Source: WJMT01 sp964611275
GTDB lineage: Bacteria; Acidobacteriota; Aminicenantia; Aminicenantales; Aminicenantaceae
Assembly (NCBI GenBank): GCA_964611275.1
Contig: CAZSZS010000107.1
Coordinates: 1 to 64,000, forward strand
Length of the DNA: 64,000 nucleotides
Reading direction: 5' to 3'
How positions within the stretch are numbered: position 1 is the first letter of the stretch; every line of letters begins with the position of its first letter. The notes below the pieces were generated by a model. That model was not told where the DNA came from. It made no database searches and saw nothing but the letters and a program-made list of their open reading frames with translations. Below are positions 1-9,330 of the stretch, piece by piece. A program made the translations under genes and the position numbers.

Positions 1-83
1 GAAATCATTATCGGTTGAAACCGGATACCTGTCAAGCCCGCTGTATTGATTTGTACAGGGGGTTGTGTTAAATTTTATTTTAA

Positions 84-2225
84 ATGGCTAAAAAAAAGTT
101 TTTTTGCTTATCAGTAATCCTCCTGTTTATGGCCCTCTCAGCTTTTGTTTTTCCAGCTCAGGAAGACAATCAGTCCCAGATAAGAGTCATTGCTCAGTAC
201 AAAGAGAGAGTCAATGAGAAGATTACGGCATCCGGGAATGTTGAGATCCATTATAAAGATATCAAACTTTTTGCCGATTGGGTGGAGTTGGATACGGAAA
301 CAAAAAATATCATAGCCAGAGGGAATGTCTCTATTCATCTTCCAGGGGAAGTCATAAGTGTGGAACAGATAAACATCAACCTTGAGACATCTCAAGGGGA
401 TTTGAAAGAGGCGCATGCCATAGTGAAACCCACCATTACCTATGAGGCTGAACATGTAAAGAGGGAGAGTGAAGATTTTTATAGATTAAAAAAGGCATGG
501 ATCACATCCTGCACTCAGGAAGTCCCAAGGTGGAAATTTTCTTGCACAAAGGCAAATTATAAAAAGGATGATTATATTGAGATGTGGAATTCTGTATTTT
601 CCATAAAGAAAATACCTGTTTTTTATCTGCCTTATATGAAATACCCGGTTGGAGAAGAGAGAGCCACAGGTTTTTTAATGCCGAATATAGGTTATTCAGC
701 AAATAAAGGGATGATTTTTGAACAGGGTTTTTATTGGGCTATGAAAAGAAACATGGATGCCACAATTAACTTTAATTCTTATTCTGCCCGCGGTTCTGGA
801 GGCGGCCTTCAGTACAGATATCTTTTTTCTCAGAATTTGCAGGGTCAAATGGATCTGTTTTATTTCAGGTCCAACAATCCTGATTACCAGGATGTTGAAG
901 AAGATGCCTATATTATTCGTTTGAAGCATTCAAATCCCCTTCCCTTTAAGTTTAAACTGACGGCGGATGTTGACTATCAGAGTTCTTTTGATTTTCTGAG
1001 AGAATTTGATAATAACTTTAATAGAGCTGTAGTGGCGAATAAGCGTTCAGAAGCATACATAACCAGATCCTGGTCCTATTTTAATTTCAATGCCCGCGTG
1101 TCTCGTTTTGAGACCTATTTCAGGGAGGCGGATAGGTCAATAATCAAGTACAGTAAGCCCGAGCTGTCTTTCAGCTCTTCGAAAATCAAACTTTTTTCTC
1201 CTCTCTATTTATCTTTTTCTAGTGGTTTTAAAGCATGGGAGTATGGTTATGACTCTGCTTATGAAGACGGCACTCAGAAAAAATCCCAGTATTTAACATT
1301 GAATCCGAAACTAAGCCTTCCCTTTAACAGTGTTTCATGGTTTACACTCAACTCAGATTTTTCCTCAAATGCTGTGTATTATTTACAGAGCTACAAAGAA
1401 GGCACAAAGGAAATCGTGGATGAGCCGGTCTTTGTAAATAATTACACTTTGAATATGGAATTTCTAGGCCCTGTATTCAGTAAAGTCTATTATGATTCAA
1501 ACAACAAGCCGAAATTAAAGCATATTATCGAACCTTCTATAGCTTATCGCTTTGACAGCCCGGTAGAAGGTTCTGAAAGGATCATTTCAGCTACTTATTT
1601 TTATACGAACCACTATATCCGTTACGGCCTGACAAACCGTTTTTTAGTAAAGAAAAATGATATGCCCAGGGAGATCCTGTCCATGGGATTAAGCCAGACT
1701 TTTTATTTGACCCCTGAGGATGGGCCCCTGAGGGTTTATCAGGTGAACGGAGAGATTCCCGAATTCTCGGATATAAACGCAAGCCTCAGGTATTACCCTT
1801 CAGGAAAGTACAATCTGGATGCCTCTGCGTCTTTGAATCCTTATTACGGGACTTTATCAAGAATAAGAATGGGAGCTAACATAGGAACACCCAATGATGA
1901 TTGGTTTTTTAGGTTAAACTGGTATAAAAGCGTAAACCCTTACAGAGAATCAACATTATTGGCAAGACACCAGATAAGTGTGTACGGAGGCTGCAAAATA
2001 CCCGCGCTTTCTCTGGAGGCAAAATCCCAGGTCGATTATAACCTGCAGAAAAAAAAGCTGCTTTATTCTGCAGTCTCTTTAGTATACCATTATCAGTGTC
2101 TTGATTTTACAGCAGACCTAAGAGTCTTGTATTATCGAGACGAACCAGAGATTCAATTTGCTTTTTCCCTTGTTTTGGGCGGTATCGGGAAAACAGAGGA
2201 TTTTCTGGGAGGATTTGGATTCTAG
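84..2225 (+). CDS. lptD: LPS-assembly outer-membrane protein LptD
   Basis: 713-residue precursor. Residues 1-25 form a signal peptide ending near FPAQ. An OstA/LptA-like N-terminal domain follows (about 30-130, with repeats of the type ASGNVEIHYKD and ARGNVSIHLPG). The rest, from about 190, is the LptD beta-barrel, rich in alternating aromatic strands and ending in Phe. In the family it receives LPS from the periplasmic Lpt bridge and inserts it into the outer leaflet together with LptE. No good ribosome binding site precedes the ATG. It lies 18 bases before the nucleotide-sugar operon, which fits an LPS role. The first 80 bases of the window carry only short ORF tails that I cannot assign. 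Confidence 0.9.
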   Translation: MAKKKFFCLSVILLFMALSAFVFPAQEDNQSQIRVIAQYKERVNEKITASGNVEIHYKDIKLFADWVELDTETKNIIARGNVSIHLPGEVISVEQININLETSQGDLKEAHAIVKPTITYEAEHVKRESEDFYRLKKAWITSCTQEVPRWKFSCTKANYKKDDYIEMWNSVFSIKKIPVFYLPYMKYPVGEERATGFLMPNIGYSANKGMIFEQGFYWAMKRNMDATINFNSYSARGSGGGLQYRYLFSQNLQGQMDLFYFRSNNPDYQDVEEDAYIIRLKHSNPLPFKFKLTADVDYQSSFDFLREFDNNFNRAVVANKRSEAYITRSWSYFNFNARVSRFETYFREADRSIIKYSKPELSFSSSKIKLFSPLYLSFSSGFKAWEYGYDSAYEDGTQKKSQYLTLNPKLSLPFNSVSWFTLNSDFSSNAVYYLQSYKEGTKEIVDEPVFVNNYTLNMEFLGPVFSKVYYDSNNKPKLKHIIEPSIAYRFDSPVEGSERIISATYFYTNHYIRYGLTNRFLVKKNDMPREILSMGLSQTFYLTPEDGPLRVYQVNGEIPEFSDINASLRYYPSGKYNLDASASLNPYYGTLSRIRMGANIGTPNDDWFFRLNWYKSVNPYRESTLLARHQISVYGGCKIPALSLEAKSQVDYNLQKKKLLYSAVSLVYHYQCLDFTADLRVLYYRDEPEIQFAFSLVLGGIGKTEDFLGGFGF

Positions 2226-2243
2226 GAATGGATAAGGTGTGAA

Positions 2244-3308
2244 ATGAAAGGACTCATACTGAGCGGTGGTAAAGGGACAAGACTCCGGCCGCTGACTTTT
2301 ACTCAAGCGAAACAATTGGTTCCTGTGGCAAACAAACCTGTGTTGTTTTATGGGATTGAGGCACTGAGAGAAGCAGGGATCACTGAGATAGGGATTGTGG
2401 TCGGAGAGACAAAGAATGAGATTAAGCGAGCTGTGGGGGATGGTTCGAGATGGGGCGTTCACATATCTTACATTGAGCAGAAAAGCCCCCTTGGCTTGGC
2501 ACATGCTGTGAAGATTTCCGAAGGATTTCTACAAAACGAGAATTTTGTTATGTATCTGGGTGATAATATCCTTAAGGACAGCCTTAAATCCCTGGTGAAC
2601 AGATTTGTCCAGAGCCAGCCGAATTCCCTGATCTTATTGACTGAGGTGCCAAACCCTCAGATGTTTGGTGTGGCCGAACTTGATCAGGGACGGGTGATCA
2701 ACCTGGTTGAAAAACCCAAAGACCCGCCCAGCAACCTGGCTCTGGTGGGGGTATATATGTTTGACGCTACGATTTTTAAGGCTGTAAAATCAATCAAGCC
2801 CTCATGGAGGGATGAACTTGAGATAACGGATGCCATCCAGTATTTGATTGACAATGGATTCAGGGTCGAATCACATAAAGTAAGGGATTGGTGGAAGGAT
2901 ACAGGTAAAATAGATGATATTCTGGATGCGAACCGGTTGATACTTGAGTCCCTTCCCAGCCGGATTCTCGGGGATGTGGATAACAAGTCGAATGTAAAGG
3001 GCCGGATTGTACTGGAGAAGGGAGCGGTCGTGAGAGAAAGTGTCATCAGGGGACCTGCGATAATCGGAGAGAACACACTGATACAGGATTCCTATATTGG
3101 TCCTTTTACCTCCATTCAAAACAGCTGCAAGATCATAGGGACTGAAATCGAGCACAGTATCATACTTGAAAAAAGTGAAATCATTGATATTCGAAGCAGG
3201 ATCGATAAAAGTCTGATAGGGAGAGAAGTCCGGATAAGTAAGTGCCCCACTAAACCCTTTGTGAACAGATTTACCGTGGGCGATCAAAGTGTGATAGAGA
3301 TTCGGTAA
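2244..3308 (+). CDS. rmlA: Glucose-1-phosphate thymidylyltransferase, long form (RmlA type)
   Basis: 354 residues. The N-terminal nucleotidyltransferase signature GGKGTRLRPLT is at residues 8-18. The Mg/sugar-phosphate region YLGDNIL is near 105. The C-terminal third (about 245-354) shows left-handed beta-helix hexapeptide character (KGRIVLEKGAVVRESVIRG and similar). This is the long RmlA form found in archaea and various bacteria. It would make dTDP-glucose from dTTP and glucose-1-phosphate. It starts a tight five-gene run with the RmlC-like and RmlB proteins, so the dTDP-sugar assignment is well supported. The exact acceptor sugar is inferred. Confidence 0.88.
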   Translation: MKGLILSGGKGTRLRPLTFTQAKQLVPVANKPVLFYGIEALREAGITEIGIVVGETKNEIKRAVGDGSRWGVHISYIEQKSPLGLAHAVKISEGFLQNENFVMYLGDNILKDSLKSLVNRFVQSQPNSLILLTEVPNPQMFGVAELDQGRVINLVEKPKDPPSNLALVGVYMFDATIFKAVKSIKPSWRDELEITDAIQYLIDNGFRVESHKVRDWWKDTGKIDDILDANRLILESLPSRILGDVDNKSNVKGRIVLEKGAVVRESVIRGPAIIGENTLIQDSYIGPFTSIQNSCKIIGTEIEHSIILEKSEIIDIRSRIDKSLIGREVRISKCPTKPFVNRFTVGDQSVIEIR

Positions 3309-3364
3309 GCGTCTTTGAGCGGATTTTGATAGAGTACGAGAAAAATTTCATAAAGGAGGAAGAC

Positions 3365-3820
3365 ATGATCAAAGGGGTCAAGACAAAAAGGCTAAAAGTC
3401 ATTCCGGATGAAAGAGGCAGGCTCATGGAAATCCTCCGTTGTGACGATGATGTTTTTCTTAAGTTTGGACAGGTCTATATGACCACAACGTACCCGGATG
3501 TTGTCAAGGCCTGGCATATGCACAAGAAGCAGACTGATCATATCGCCTGCGTGAGTGGATTGATCAAAGTGGCTCTTTATGACGGAAGGGACGGGTCCCC
3601 TACTTTTGGAGAAATCAATCAGTTTTATATAGGCGAGCACAATCCCCTTTTGGTTCAAGTCCCCCCAGGGGTCTATCACGGGTGGATGTGTGTCAGCCGG
3701 AATGAAGCGGTCGTCATCAATGTTCCCACAGAGCTTTATGATTATCAAAAGCCTGATGAGTACAGGATTGGTGCTCATTCAGATGAAATTCCTTACGACT
3801 GGAAAAGAAAAGATGGATGA
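3365..3820 (+). CDS. dTDP-4-dehydrorhamnose 3,5-epimerase family protein (RmlC-like cupin)
   Basis: 151 residues from the ATG preceded by AAAGGAGGA at 3352-3360; a TTG 39 bases upstream is open but lacks such a site. It is a single cupin fold, with the HMH motif in the strand following YPDVVKAW and the PPGVYHGW motif characteristic of the RmlC superfamily. It is shorter than typical RmlC (about 180), like many family members of unproven epimerase activity. Position between RmlA and RmlB makes a role in dTDP-6-deoxyhexose formation likely. Whether it performs the full 3,5-epimerisation cannot be told from sequence. Its stop overlaps the start of the next gene by 8 bases. Confidence 0.8.
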   Translation: MIKGVKTKRLKVIPDERGRLMEILRCDDDVFLKFGQVYMTTTYPDVVKAWHMHKKQTDHIACVSGLIKVALYDGRDGSPTFGEINQFYIGEHNPLLVQVPPGVYHGWMCVSRNEAVVINVPTELYDYQKPDEYRIGAHSDEIPYDWKRKDG

Positions 3821-4853
3821 GAGATCTCTGAATGATAAAACAATTTTGGTGACTGGCGGAGCCGGATTCATCGGAAGCCATTTCATCCATTATTTGTTCG
3901 AAAAGTACAGCCGGTGCAGGATTGTAAACCTCGACAATCTGACTTACGCAGGGAATCTTGACAACCTTAAGGACATAGAAAAGGACCCCAGGTACACATT
4001 CATAAAAGGGGATATCAGGGATAAAGAGCTGGTGGACGAGCTCTTCAAAAAAGTCCAGTTCGTGGTGCATATGGCAGCGGAAACGCATGTTGACCGTTCG
4101 ATCTTAGATGCGGGAGAATTTGTGTTAACGGATGTGTTCGGAACGTTTGTTCTGTTGGAATCTTTAAAAAAATCGAATACCGAACTTTTTGTGCATGTTT
4201 CAACAGACGAGGTCTACGGAAGCACAGAGGCGGACTCTTTCAGCGAGGAAGATGCCTTCAATCCTTCCTCCCCTTATGCGGCCTCCAAAGCCGGGGCCGA
4301 TCATCTGGTTCACTCCTATCATGTTACTTTCGGGTTACCGGTCATAGCGGTGAGGCCAAGCAACAATTATGGTCCGTACCAGTTTCCGGAAAAATTCATA
4401 CCTTTATTCATAACCAATGCACTGGATAACAAGAAACTTCCTTTATATGGGGATGGCCAGAACCGCCGGGATTGGCTTTTTGTCAGGGATAACTGTCGGG
4501 CCATAGACTGTATTCTCAGAAAGGGAAAAATCGGAGAGGCGTATAACATTGGAGCTCAGGAAGAGAAAAAGAATATTGAGGTGGCGGAAAACATACTGAA
4601 ACTGCTTGGAAAACCCCCCAGCTTGATAGAGCTTGTGAAAGACAGGCTAGGCCATGACATGAGGTATTTTCTTGACTGCAAGAAAATCCATTCTCTGGGT
4701 TGGAAAGCGGAAACAAAATTCTTTGAGGGGTTGAAAGAGACCGTGTTTTGGTATAAACAGAATGAGGATTGGTGGAGGAAAGTCAAACGAAAAAATCCGG
4801 AGTTCAAAAAATTTTATAGGGAATACTACAGGAGAAATAAGCGAGACTTGTAA
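3813..4853 (+). CDS. rmlB: dTDP-glucose 4,6-dehydratase
   Basis: 346 residues from the ATG inside the end of the previous gene. It is an extended SDR with NAD-binding TGGAGFIGSH, the STDEVYG active-site segment of dTDP-glucose dehydratases, and the catalytic YAASK (YxxxK). The substrate segment RPSNNYGPYQFPEKFIP is a hallmark of RmlB. It converts dTDP-glucose to dTDP-4-keto-6-deoxyglucose. The longer open frame beginning at 3690 lies inside the upstream gene and is not used. The pathway's RmlD reductase is not seen in the window, so the end product is uncertain (rhamnose or another 6-deoxy sugar). Confidence 0.92.
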   Translation: MDERSLNDKTILVTGGAGFIGSHFIHYLFEKYSRCRIVNLDNLTYAGNLDNLKDIEKDPRYTFIKGDIRDKELVDELFKKVQFVVHMAAETHVDRSILDAGEFVLTDVFGTFVLLESLKKSNTELFVHVSTDEVYGSTEADSFSEEDAFNPSSPYAASKAGADHLVHSYHVTFGLPVIAVRPSNNYGPYQFPEKFIPLFITNALDNKKLPLYGDGQNRRDWLFVRDNCRAIDCILRKGKIGEAYNIGAQEEKKNIEVAENILKLLGKPPSLIELVKDRLGHDMRYFLDCKKIHSLGWKAETKFFEGLKETVFWYKQNEDWWRKVKRKNPEFKKFYREYYRRNKRDL

Positions 4854-4863
4854 AGGAGGCCTA

Positions 4864-5820
4864 ATGAGAGTTTTGATCACTGGGATAACAGGATTTGCAG
4901 GGAGCCACCTTGCTGATTACATATTATCAGAGCATAAAGATGTGGAAATCTATGGAATCATACGATGGAGAAGCCGCCGGGATAATATCCATCATATTTT
5001 GGACAGGATACATCTTTATGAGGCTGATTTAAAAGATATTGTTTCTTTAAAGAAAGCCCTTTCACAGATAAAGCCTGACCGCATTTTTCATCTAGCAGCA
5101 CAGAGTTTTGTACCTACTTCATGGAAGTGTCCTTCGGAAACGTTTGCAATCAATGCCATAGGAGAAATAAATTTGTTTGAAACCGTGCTGGGCCTTGGGA
5201 TTTACCCGAGGATTCAAATTGCGGGTTCAAGCGAAGAATACGGACTCGTCCATCCGGATGAAGTGCCCATGACAGAGGATAATCAATTAAGGCCCTTAAG
5301 TCCTTATGCTGTAAGCAAAGTCGCCCAGGACCTTCTCGCTTATCAGTATTTCAAGAGTTATGGGTTGGATACGGTAAGGACCAGGGGTTTCAATCATACC
5401 GGTCCCCGGAGGGGAGATGTCTTTATTTGCTCGAATTTTGCCAAACAGATCGCCCTGATCGAGAAGAAAAGGCAGGAACCGGTTATTTTTGTAGGGAACC
5501 TGGATGCACAAAGAGATTTCACTGATGTACGAGATATGGTGCGCGCTTACTGGTTAAGCCTGGAAAAAGGGGAAAAAGGGGAGGTATACAATATCGGAAC
5601 CGGGAAAGCCTATCGGATCAAGGAAATCCTTGATAAGCTCCTTTCTCTGGCCGGCGATGATGTGGAGGTCAAAGTGGATCCGGATAGGTTGCGGCCGTCG
5701 GATGTGCCCATTCTCCTTTCTGACAGCACAAAATTCAGAAAAATTACCGGTTGGGAACCCAATATACCCTTCACTCAATCCCTGAGCGACCTTCTGGATT
5801 TTTGGAGAGAAAGAGTCTAA
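4864..5820 (+). CDS. NAD-dependent SDR, GDP-mannose 4,6-dehydratase-like
   Basis: 318 residues from the ATG preceded by AAAGGAGG at about 4853-4860. Rossmann motif TGITGFAGSH, active-site AGSSEEYG and YAVSK (YxxxK). The stretch RTRGFNHTGPRRGDVF is typical of the GDP-mannose dehydratase / GDP-6-deoxy-lyxo-hexulose reductase group. These enzymes make or reduce GDP-4-keto-6-deoxymannose for deoxy-sugars of surface glycans. It is clearly distinct from the RmlB upstream, suggesting a second, GDP-linked branch. Which of dehydratase or reductase it is cannot be decided by eye; SSEEYG favours the dehydratase. Confidence 0.78.
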   Translation: MRVLITGITGFAGSHLADYILSEHKDVEIYGIIRWRSRRDNIHHILDRIHLYEADLKDIVSLKKALSQIKPDRIFHLAAQSFVPTSWKCPSETFAINAIGEINLFETVLGLGIYPRIQIAGSSEEYGLVHPDEVPMTEDNQLRPLSPYAVSKVAQDLLAYQYFKSYGLDTVRTRGFNHTGPRRGDVFICSNFAKQIALIEKKRQEPVIFVGNLDAQRDFTDVRDMVRAYWLSLEKGEKGEVYNIGTGKAYRIKEILDKLLSLAGDDVEVKVDPDRLRPSDVPILLSDSTKFRKITGWEPNIPFTQSLSDLLDFWRERV

Positions 5821-5822
5821 CA

Positions 5823-6773
5823 TTGCGGATATTTGTGACCGGTGCAACAGGATTTGTAGGGAATCACCTTTTTGATCTGTTAAGTAAGACAGAGGCAGAG
5901 TTTTTTGGGATTTGTTTTCCGGACGAGCCGGAACCTGGTAAGTATCCACCGGGATTTCACATGCACAAGGCTGATGTGCGTTCCGAGAAGGAGATCGAGG
6001 AATCCATAAAATTCTCTAAACCGGAGTATATCATCCATCTGGCTGCTGTTTCTAATGTGGGGCAGTCATGGAAAAAGAGGAAAGAGACTTTTGAGGTCAA
6101 CATAATGGGGACCTTTTATCTTTTTGAAGCTGTTAGAAAGCATGCCTCTAAGGCGAGGGTCCTTTTTATCAGCTCTTCGGATGTATATGGTTTGCTGGAG
6201 CCCCATTCAAAGCCTTTGACTGAAAAGGACCCCGTCCGTCCGGTGAGTCCTTATGGATTTACAAAAATGAGCGGGGAAAACCTGTGCCGGTATTATTCAA
6301 AAAACGAGGGTTTGGATATCATTACAGCCAGGGCTTTTCCTCATACAGGGCCCGGCCAAAGTCCTGATTTTGTGTGTTCTGACTGGGCGAGTCAGATAGC
6401 AAGAATTGAAAAAGAGCTGTCCCCCCCCATAATAAAAGTAGGGAATATAGAGGCGGAGAGAGATTTTATTGACGTCAGAGATGTGGTTAAAGCCTATTTT
6501 TCTTTAATCAAAAAAGGCAGGAGAGGGCATATCTATAATGTGTCATCAGGAAGGGCCTTATCCTTAAAAAAAGTATTGGATATGCTTTTGGAATATTCCG
6601 GGGTCGAAATAGATATTAAAAAAGACAAGACTAAACTAAGGAAAGTCGATATTCCGGTTTTAGTGGGGGAAAACAGGAAGATCAGGGAAGAGATATCTTG
6701 GACTCCGGAAGTGCCTATGGAACAGACACTTTTGGACTTACTCCAATACTGGCGGGGCGTATATCATTCATAA
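5823..6773 (+). CDS. Second GDP-mannose 4,6-dehydratase-like / GDP-4-keto-6-deoxymannose reductase-like SDR
   Basis: 316 residues from a TTG codon 2 bases after the previous stop; the open frame upstream of it lies inside the preceding gene. Motifs are TGATGFVGNH, SSSDVYG and YGFTK (YxxxK). It aligns along its whole length with the preceding protein (compare RAFPHTGPG with RGFNHTGPR, and AERDFIDVRD with AQRDFTDVRD), so the two look like an ancient tandem duplication. A dehydratase/reductase pair making GDP-6-deoxyhexose (Gmd plus Rmd) would explain both. That division of labour is inference. The TTG start may keep its translation low or coupled. Confidence 0.75.
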   Translation: MRIFVTGATGFVGNHLFDLLSKTEAEFFGICFPDEPEPGKYPPGFHMHKADVRSEKEIEESIKFSKPEYIIHLAAVSNVGQSWKKRKETFEVNIMGTFYLFEAVRKHASKARVLFISSSDVYGLLEPHSKPLTEKDPVRPVSPYGFTKMSGENLCRYYSKNEGLDIITARAFPHTGPGQSPDFVCSDWASQIARIEKELSPPIIKVGNIEAERDFIDVRDVVKAYFSLIKKGRRGHIYNVSSGRALSLKKVLDMLLEYSGVEIDIKKDKTKLRKVDIPVLVGENRKIREEISWTPEVPMEQTLLDLLQYWRGVYHS

Positions 6774-6784
6774 ATGCTGCCTGC

Positions 6785-6820
6785 TTGAAATTTCCCGAAA
6801 ATCTATTTATAAGTTATAAT
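6785..6820 (+). promoter_or_regulatory. Likely promoter of purF
   Basis: TTGAAA at 6785-6790, then TTATAA at 6807-6812 (spacer 16) and a perfect TATAAT at 6815-6820. The two possible -10 boxes overlap. The 76-base gap before purF is too short for a purine riboswitch and shows none. Confidence 0.5.
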
Positions 6821-6849
6821 ACATAGTTATTTTTTAATGGAGCGAGACG

Positions 6850-8319
6850 ATGTGCGGGATTATCAGTATCTTTGGTTCTGAGGATGTGTTTGAGGATCTT
6901 TATCAGGGGATGCTGGCTATTCAACACAGAGGCCAGGATTCGGCAGGGATCATCACGTATGACGGCCGATTCCACACAAAAAAGGGAAACGGACTTGTCA
7001 ATGATATCTTTGACGAAGAAAATGCCCGAAGATTGAAAGGTCCTATCGGTATAGGCCATACCCGTTATCCCACTATCGGGGGAGGCAGAGGCGAGGATGC
7101 CCAGCCGTTTTTTGTGAATTCGCCCTTCGGCATCATCATGGCCCATAACGGTAATGTCATCAATTATCCGGAACTTAAAAAGGAGCTTTTTGAAAAGTCC
7201 CGCCGGATTTTAAATTCGGATAACGATGTAGAGGTCATTCTGAACATATTTGCAAGTGAGCTGGAAAAACAGAACAGCAAGGCGCTTAAACCCGAAAATA
7301 TTTTCAAAGCAGTGAAAAGTGTTTTTGAAAAAGTAAAGGGAAGCTATTCGGTGGTCGCCTATATTGCGGAACAGGGGATGCTGGCTTTCAGGGACCCTTT
7401 TGGGATCAAGCCCCTGGTTTATGGGAAAAGGGAAAAAGCCGGGTTTTCTTCCTATGCCTTTGCTTCTGAAAGTGTCAGCTTGAACTTAACCAATTTCACA
7501 AAGATACGGGATTTAAAACCAGGCCAGGCCGTGTTCTTAGACAACAAAGGGGTACTTCATTCAGAGAGGATAGAGACAAAAAAACATACTCCCTGTCTCT
7601 TTGAATGGGTGTATTTTGCAAGGCCTGATTCGATAATAGATGGAGTCAATGTGTATAAATGCCGCATCAACTTGGGGCGCCTTCTGGCAGAAGAGATAAA
7701 GAAGCACGACCTTGATATAGACGTGGTCATTCCTGTTCCCGATTCAGCGCGGGATGCTGCCATTGAGATCTCCCGGAAGCTTAACCTAAAATATAGAGAA
7801 GCTCTGGTAAAAAACCGCTACATCGGGAGGACGTTTATCATGCCTTCAGATAAGTCACGGAGGGATTCTATCAAGCAGAAGCTCAATCCCATTGCTTCGG
7901 AATTCAGAAATAAGAATGTATTGATCGTTGATGATAGTATCGTAAGAGGGAACACATCCCGTTCCATCATTGAAATGGCGCGGGGATGCGGGGCAAAAAA
8001 AGTGTATTTTGCTTCCTATTCCCCTCCTTTGAGACATCCTTGTGTCTACGGGATCGATATGCAGACATACACAGAATTTGTTGCCAGGGATTTGAACGAG
8101 GAACAGGTGGCAAAAAAGATAAATGCGGACAGGGTGATCTATCAGTCCATTGAATCCCTAAAAAAAGCGGTCCATGTGGAAAACAAGGAGCTGACTGAAT
8201 TTTGCGGGGCCTGTTTTGACAGAAAATACCCCACCGGCGATATCACATCCCATGTTTTGGCTCAGATAGAAAGAGAGAGGAGCGGGGTTCACAAGAGCCA
8301 GATGGATCTCAATATATAG
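6850..8319 (+). CDS. purF: Amidophosphoribosyltransferase (PurF), [4Fe-4S] Bacillus type
   Basis: 489 residues; first committed step of purine synthesis (PRPP plus glutamine to phosphoribosylamine). Cys2 directly after Met is the class II glutamine amidotransferase nucleophile. Unlike B. subtilis PurF, no propeptide is present, only Met to remove. The PRPP loop VLIVDDSIVRGNT is at 357-369. C249, C398, C452 and C455 (the last two in CGAC) reproduce the four-cysteine pattern that binds the [4Fe-4S] cluster in the Bacillus enzyme, as expected in an anaerobe. Ribosome binding site GGAGCGAG is 7 bases before the ATG. It stands alone, unlinked to other pur genes. Confidence 0.95.
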   Translation: MCGIISIFGSEDVFEDLYQGMLAIQHRGQDSAGIITYDGRFHTKKGNGLVNDIFDEENARRLKGPIGIGHTRYPTIGGGRGEDAQPFFVNSPFGIIMAHNGNVINYPELKKELFEKSRRILNSDNDVEVILNIFASELEKQNSKALKPENIFKAVKSVFEKVKGSYSVVAYIAEQGMLAFRDPFGIKPLVYGKREKAGFSSYAFASESVSLNLTNFTKIRDLKPGQAVFLDNKGVLHSERIETKKHTPCLFEWVYFARPDSIIDGVNVYKCRINLGRLLAEEIKKHDLDIDVVIPVPDSARDAAIEISRKLNLKYREALVKNRYIGRTFIMPSDKSRRDSIKQKLNPIASEFRNKNVLIVDDSIVRGNTSRSIIEMARGCGAKKVYFASYSPPLRHPCVYGIDMQTYTEFVARDLNEEQVAKKINADRVIYQSIESLKKAVHVENKELTEFCGACFDRKYPTGDITSHVLAQIERERSGVHKSQMDLNI

Positions 8320-8353
8320 CCTGGATTATTCACAAGTCGAGGTTGCTGCAGAT
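8320..8353 (+). repeat. Copy of dispersed repeat, left-end type
   Basis: 34 bases starting CCTGGATTATTCACAAG directly after the purF stop codon. They are identical to 10466-10499, the left end of the 255-bp element upstream of the PHP gene. No matching right end lies nearby, so this is a solo or truncated copy. Confidence 0.75.
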
Positions 8354-8361
8354 AGGAGCTG

Positions 8362-9330
8362 TTACTCTTTGATCAGGTTTGACAGCTCTTGGAGAGTAAC
8401 CACGGCTGTACCTATCTTCCCGACCACGATTCCTGCGGCTGCATTTGCCAGAAAAGCAGCTTCCTGTATGGACGTGCCGGAGAGAAGAGCCAGACTTGCT
8501 GTAGCAATGACCGTATCGCCGGCTCCTGTTACATCATAAACTTCCTTGGCTGTGGTGGGAATGTGATCGGCCCGTTTGTTTTCATCTATCACGGTCATCC
8601 CCATTTTCCCCCGCTTTATGATCAGATATTTTACTGATATCTGGGAAAAGATCTCCCTTCCCGCTTTTTCCACTTCCTTGTCCTCATCACAGGGATGATT
8701 GACAATAGTCGCTGTTTCAAAGTGGTTGGGAGTGAGAAGGGTGATGGGAGTGAAAAGGGCTATGTTTTCGATCTTCGGGTCGACAAACACAGGGATATCT
8801 CTTTTTCGGGAAAAGGATAGAAGGCCCTTCATGATATGTTCATTGACAACGCCCTTATTATAGTCGGATATCACGATACCTTCATAGTCTTCTTTTTGTA
8901 GGAACTTGAGCATTCTGTTGTTTGTTTCTTGGGATATAGATTCATTGACTTCTTTATCCACCCTTACTATCTGCTGCTGGTGCGCGATGATCCTTGTCTT
9001 GGTGGTGGTGGGCCTGTTTTTTGTCGTGAAAATGCCTTTCTTACAGTCAAGATTCTTTTTGATCCATTTTCCGCTCTCATCATCTCCTACTGTTCCCAAT
9101 AAAACAGGGCAGGAACCAAGGCTTTTTAAGTTCTGGTAGACATTTCCGGCTCCGCCGAGACAGAGTGTATCTTTGCCGACACGGACGACAGGAACAGGAG
9201 CTTCAGGTGATATGCGTTCCACTGTTCCCCATGTGTACCGGTCAAGCATAATATCCCCGAGGACAAGCACTCGCCGGTTTTTGAATTTTCTTATGATAGA
9301 GACCAGTCTTTTTCTATTGATTGTTTCCAT
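8362..9330 (-). CDS. hldA: D-glycero-beta-D-manno-heptose-7-phosphate kinase (HldE kinase domain / RfaE1)
   Basis: 322 residues, PfkB/ribokinase family. N-terminal GDIMLDRYTWG and ERISPEAPVP are characteristic of the HldE kinase half. DVTGAGDT at 266-273 contains the anion hole and the catalytic base D272. It has no C-terminal adenylyltransferase domain, so this is the separate (HldA-type) kinase that makes heptose-1,7-bisphosphate for ADP-heptose. The start overlaps the end of the PHP gene by 17 bases, so the two are co-transcribed. With the heptosyltransferase at 13693 it supports a heptose-containing LPS core. It is convergent with purF. Confidence 0.9.
   Translation of the reverse strand: METINRKRLVSIIRKFKNRRVLVLGDIMLDRYTWGTVERISPEAPVPVVRVGKDTLCLGGAGNVYQNLKSLGSCPVLLGTVGDDESGKWIKKNLDCKKGIFTTKNRPTTTKTRIIAHQQQIVRVDKEVNESISQETNNRMLKFLQKEDYEGIVISDYNKGVVNEHIMKGLLSFSRKRDIPVFVDPKIENIALFTPITLLTPNHFETATIVNHPCDEDKEVEKAGREIFSQISVKYLIIKRGKMGMTVIDENKRADHIPTTAKEVYDVTGAGDTVIATASLALLSGTSIQEAAFLANAAAGIVVGKIGTAVVTLQELSNLIKE

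Noticed and set aside
3690..3812. N-terminal extension of the RmlB frame
   Set aside because: It lies within the preceding gene in another frame; RmlB homology begins only after the ATG at 3813.
6774..6849. Purine riboswitch upstream of purF
   Set aside because: The leader is too short and the three-way-junction core sequences are absent.
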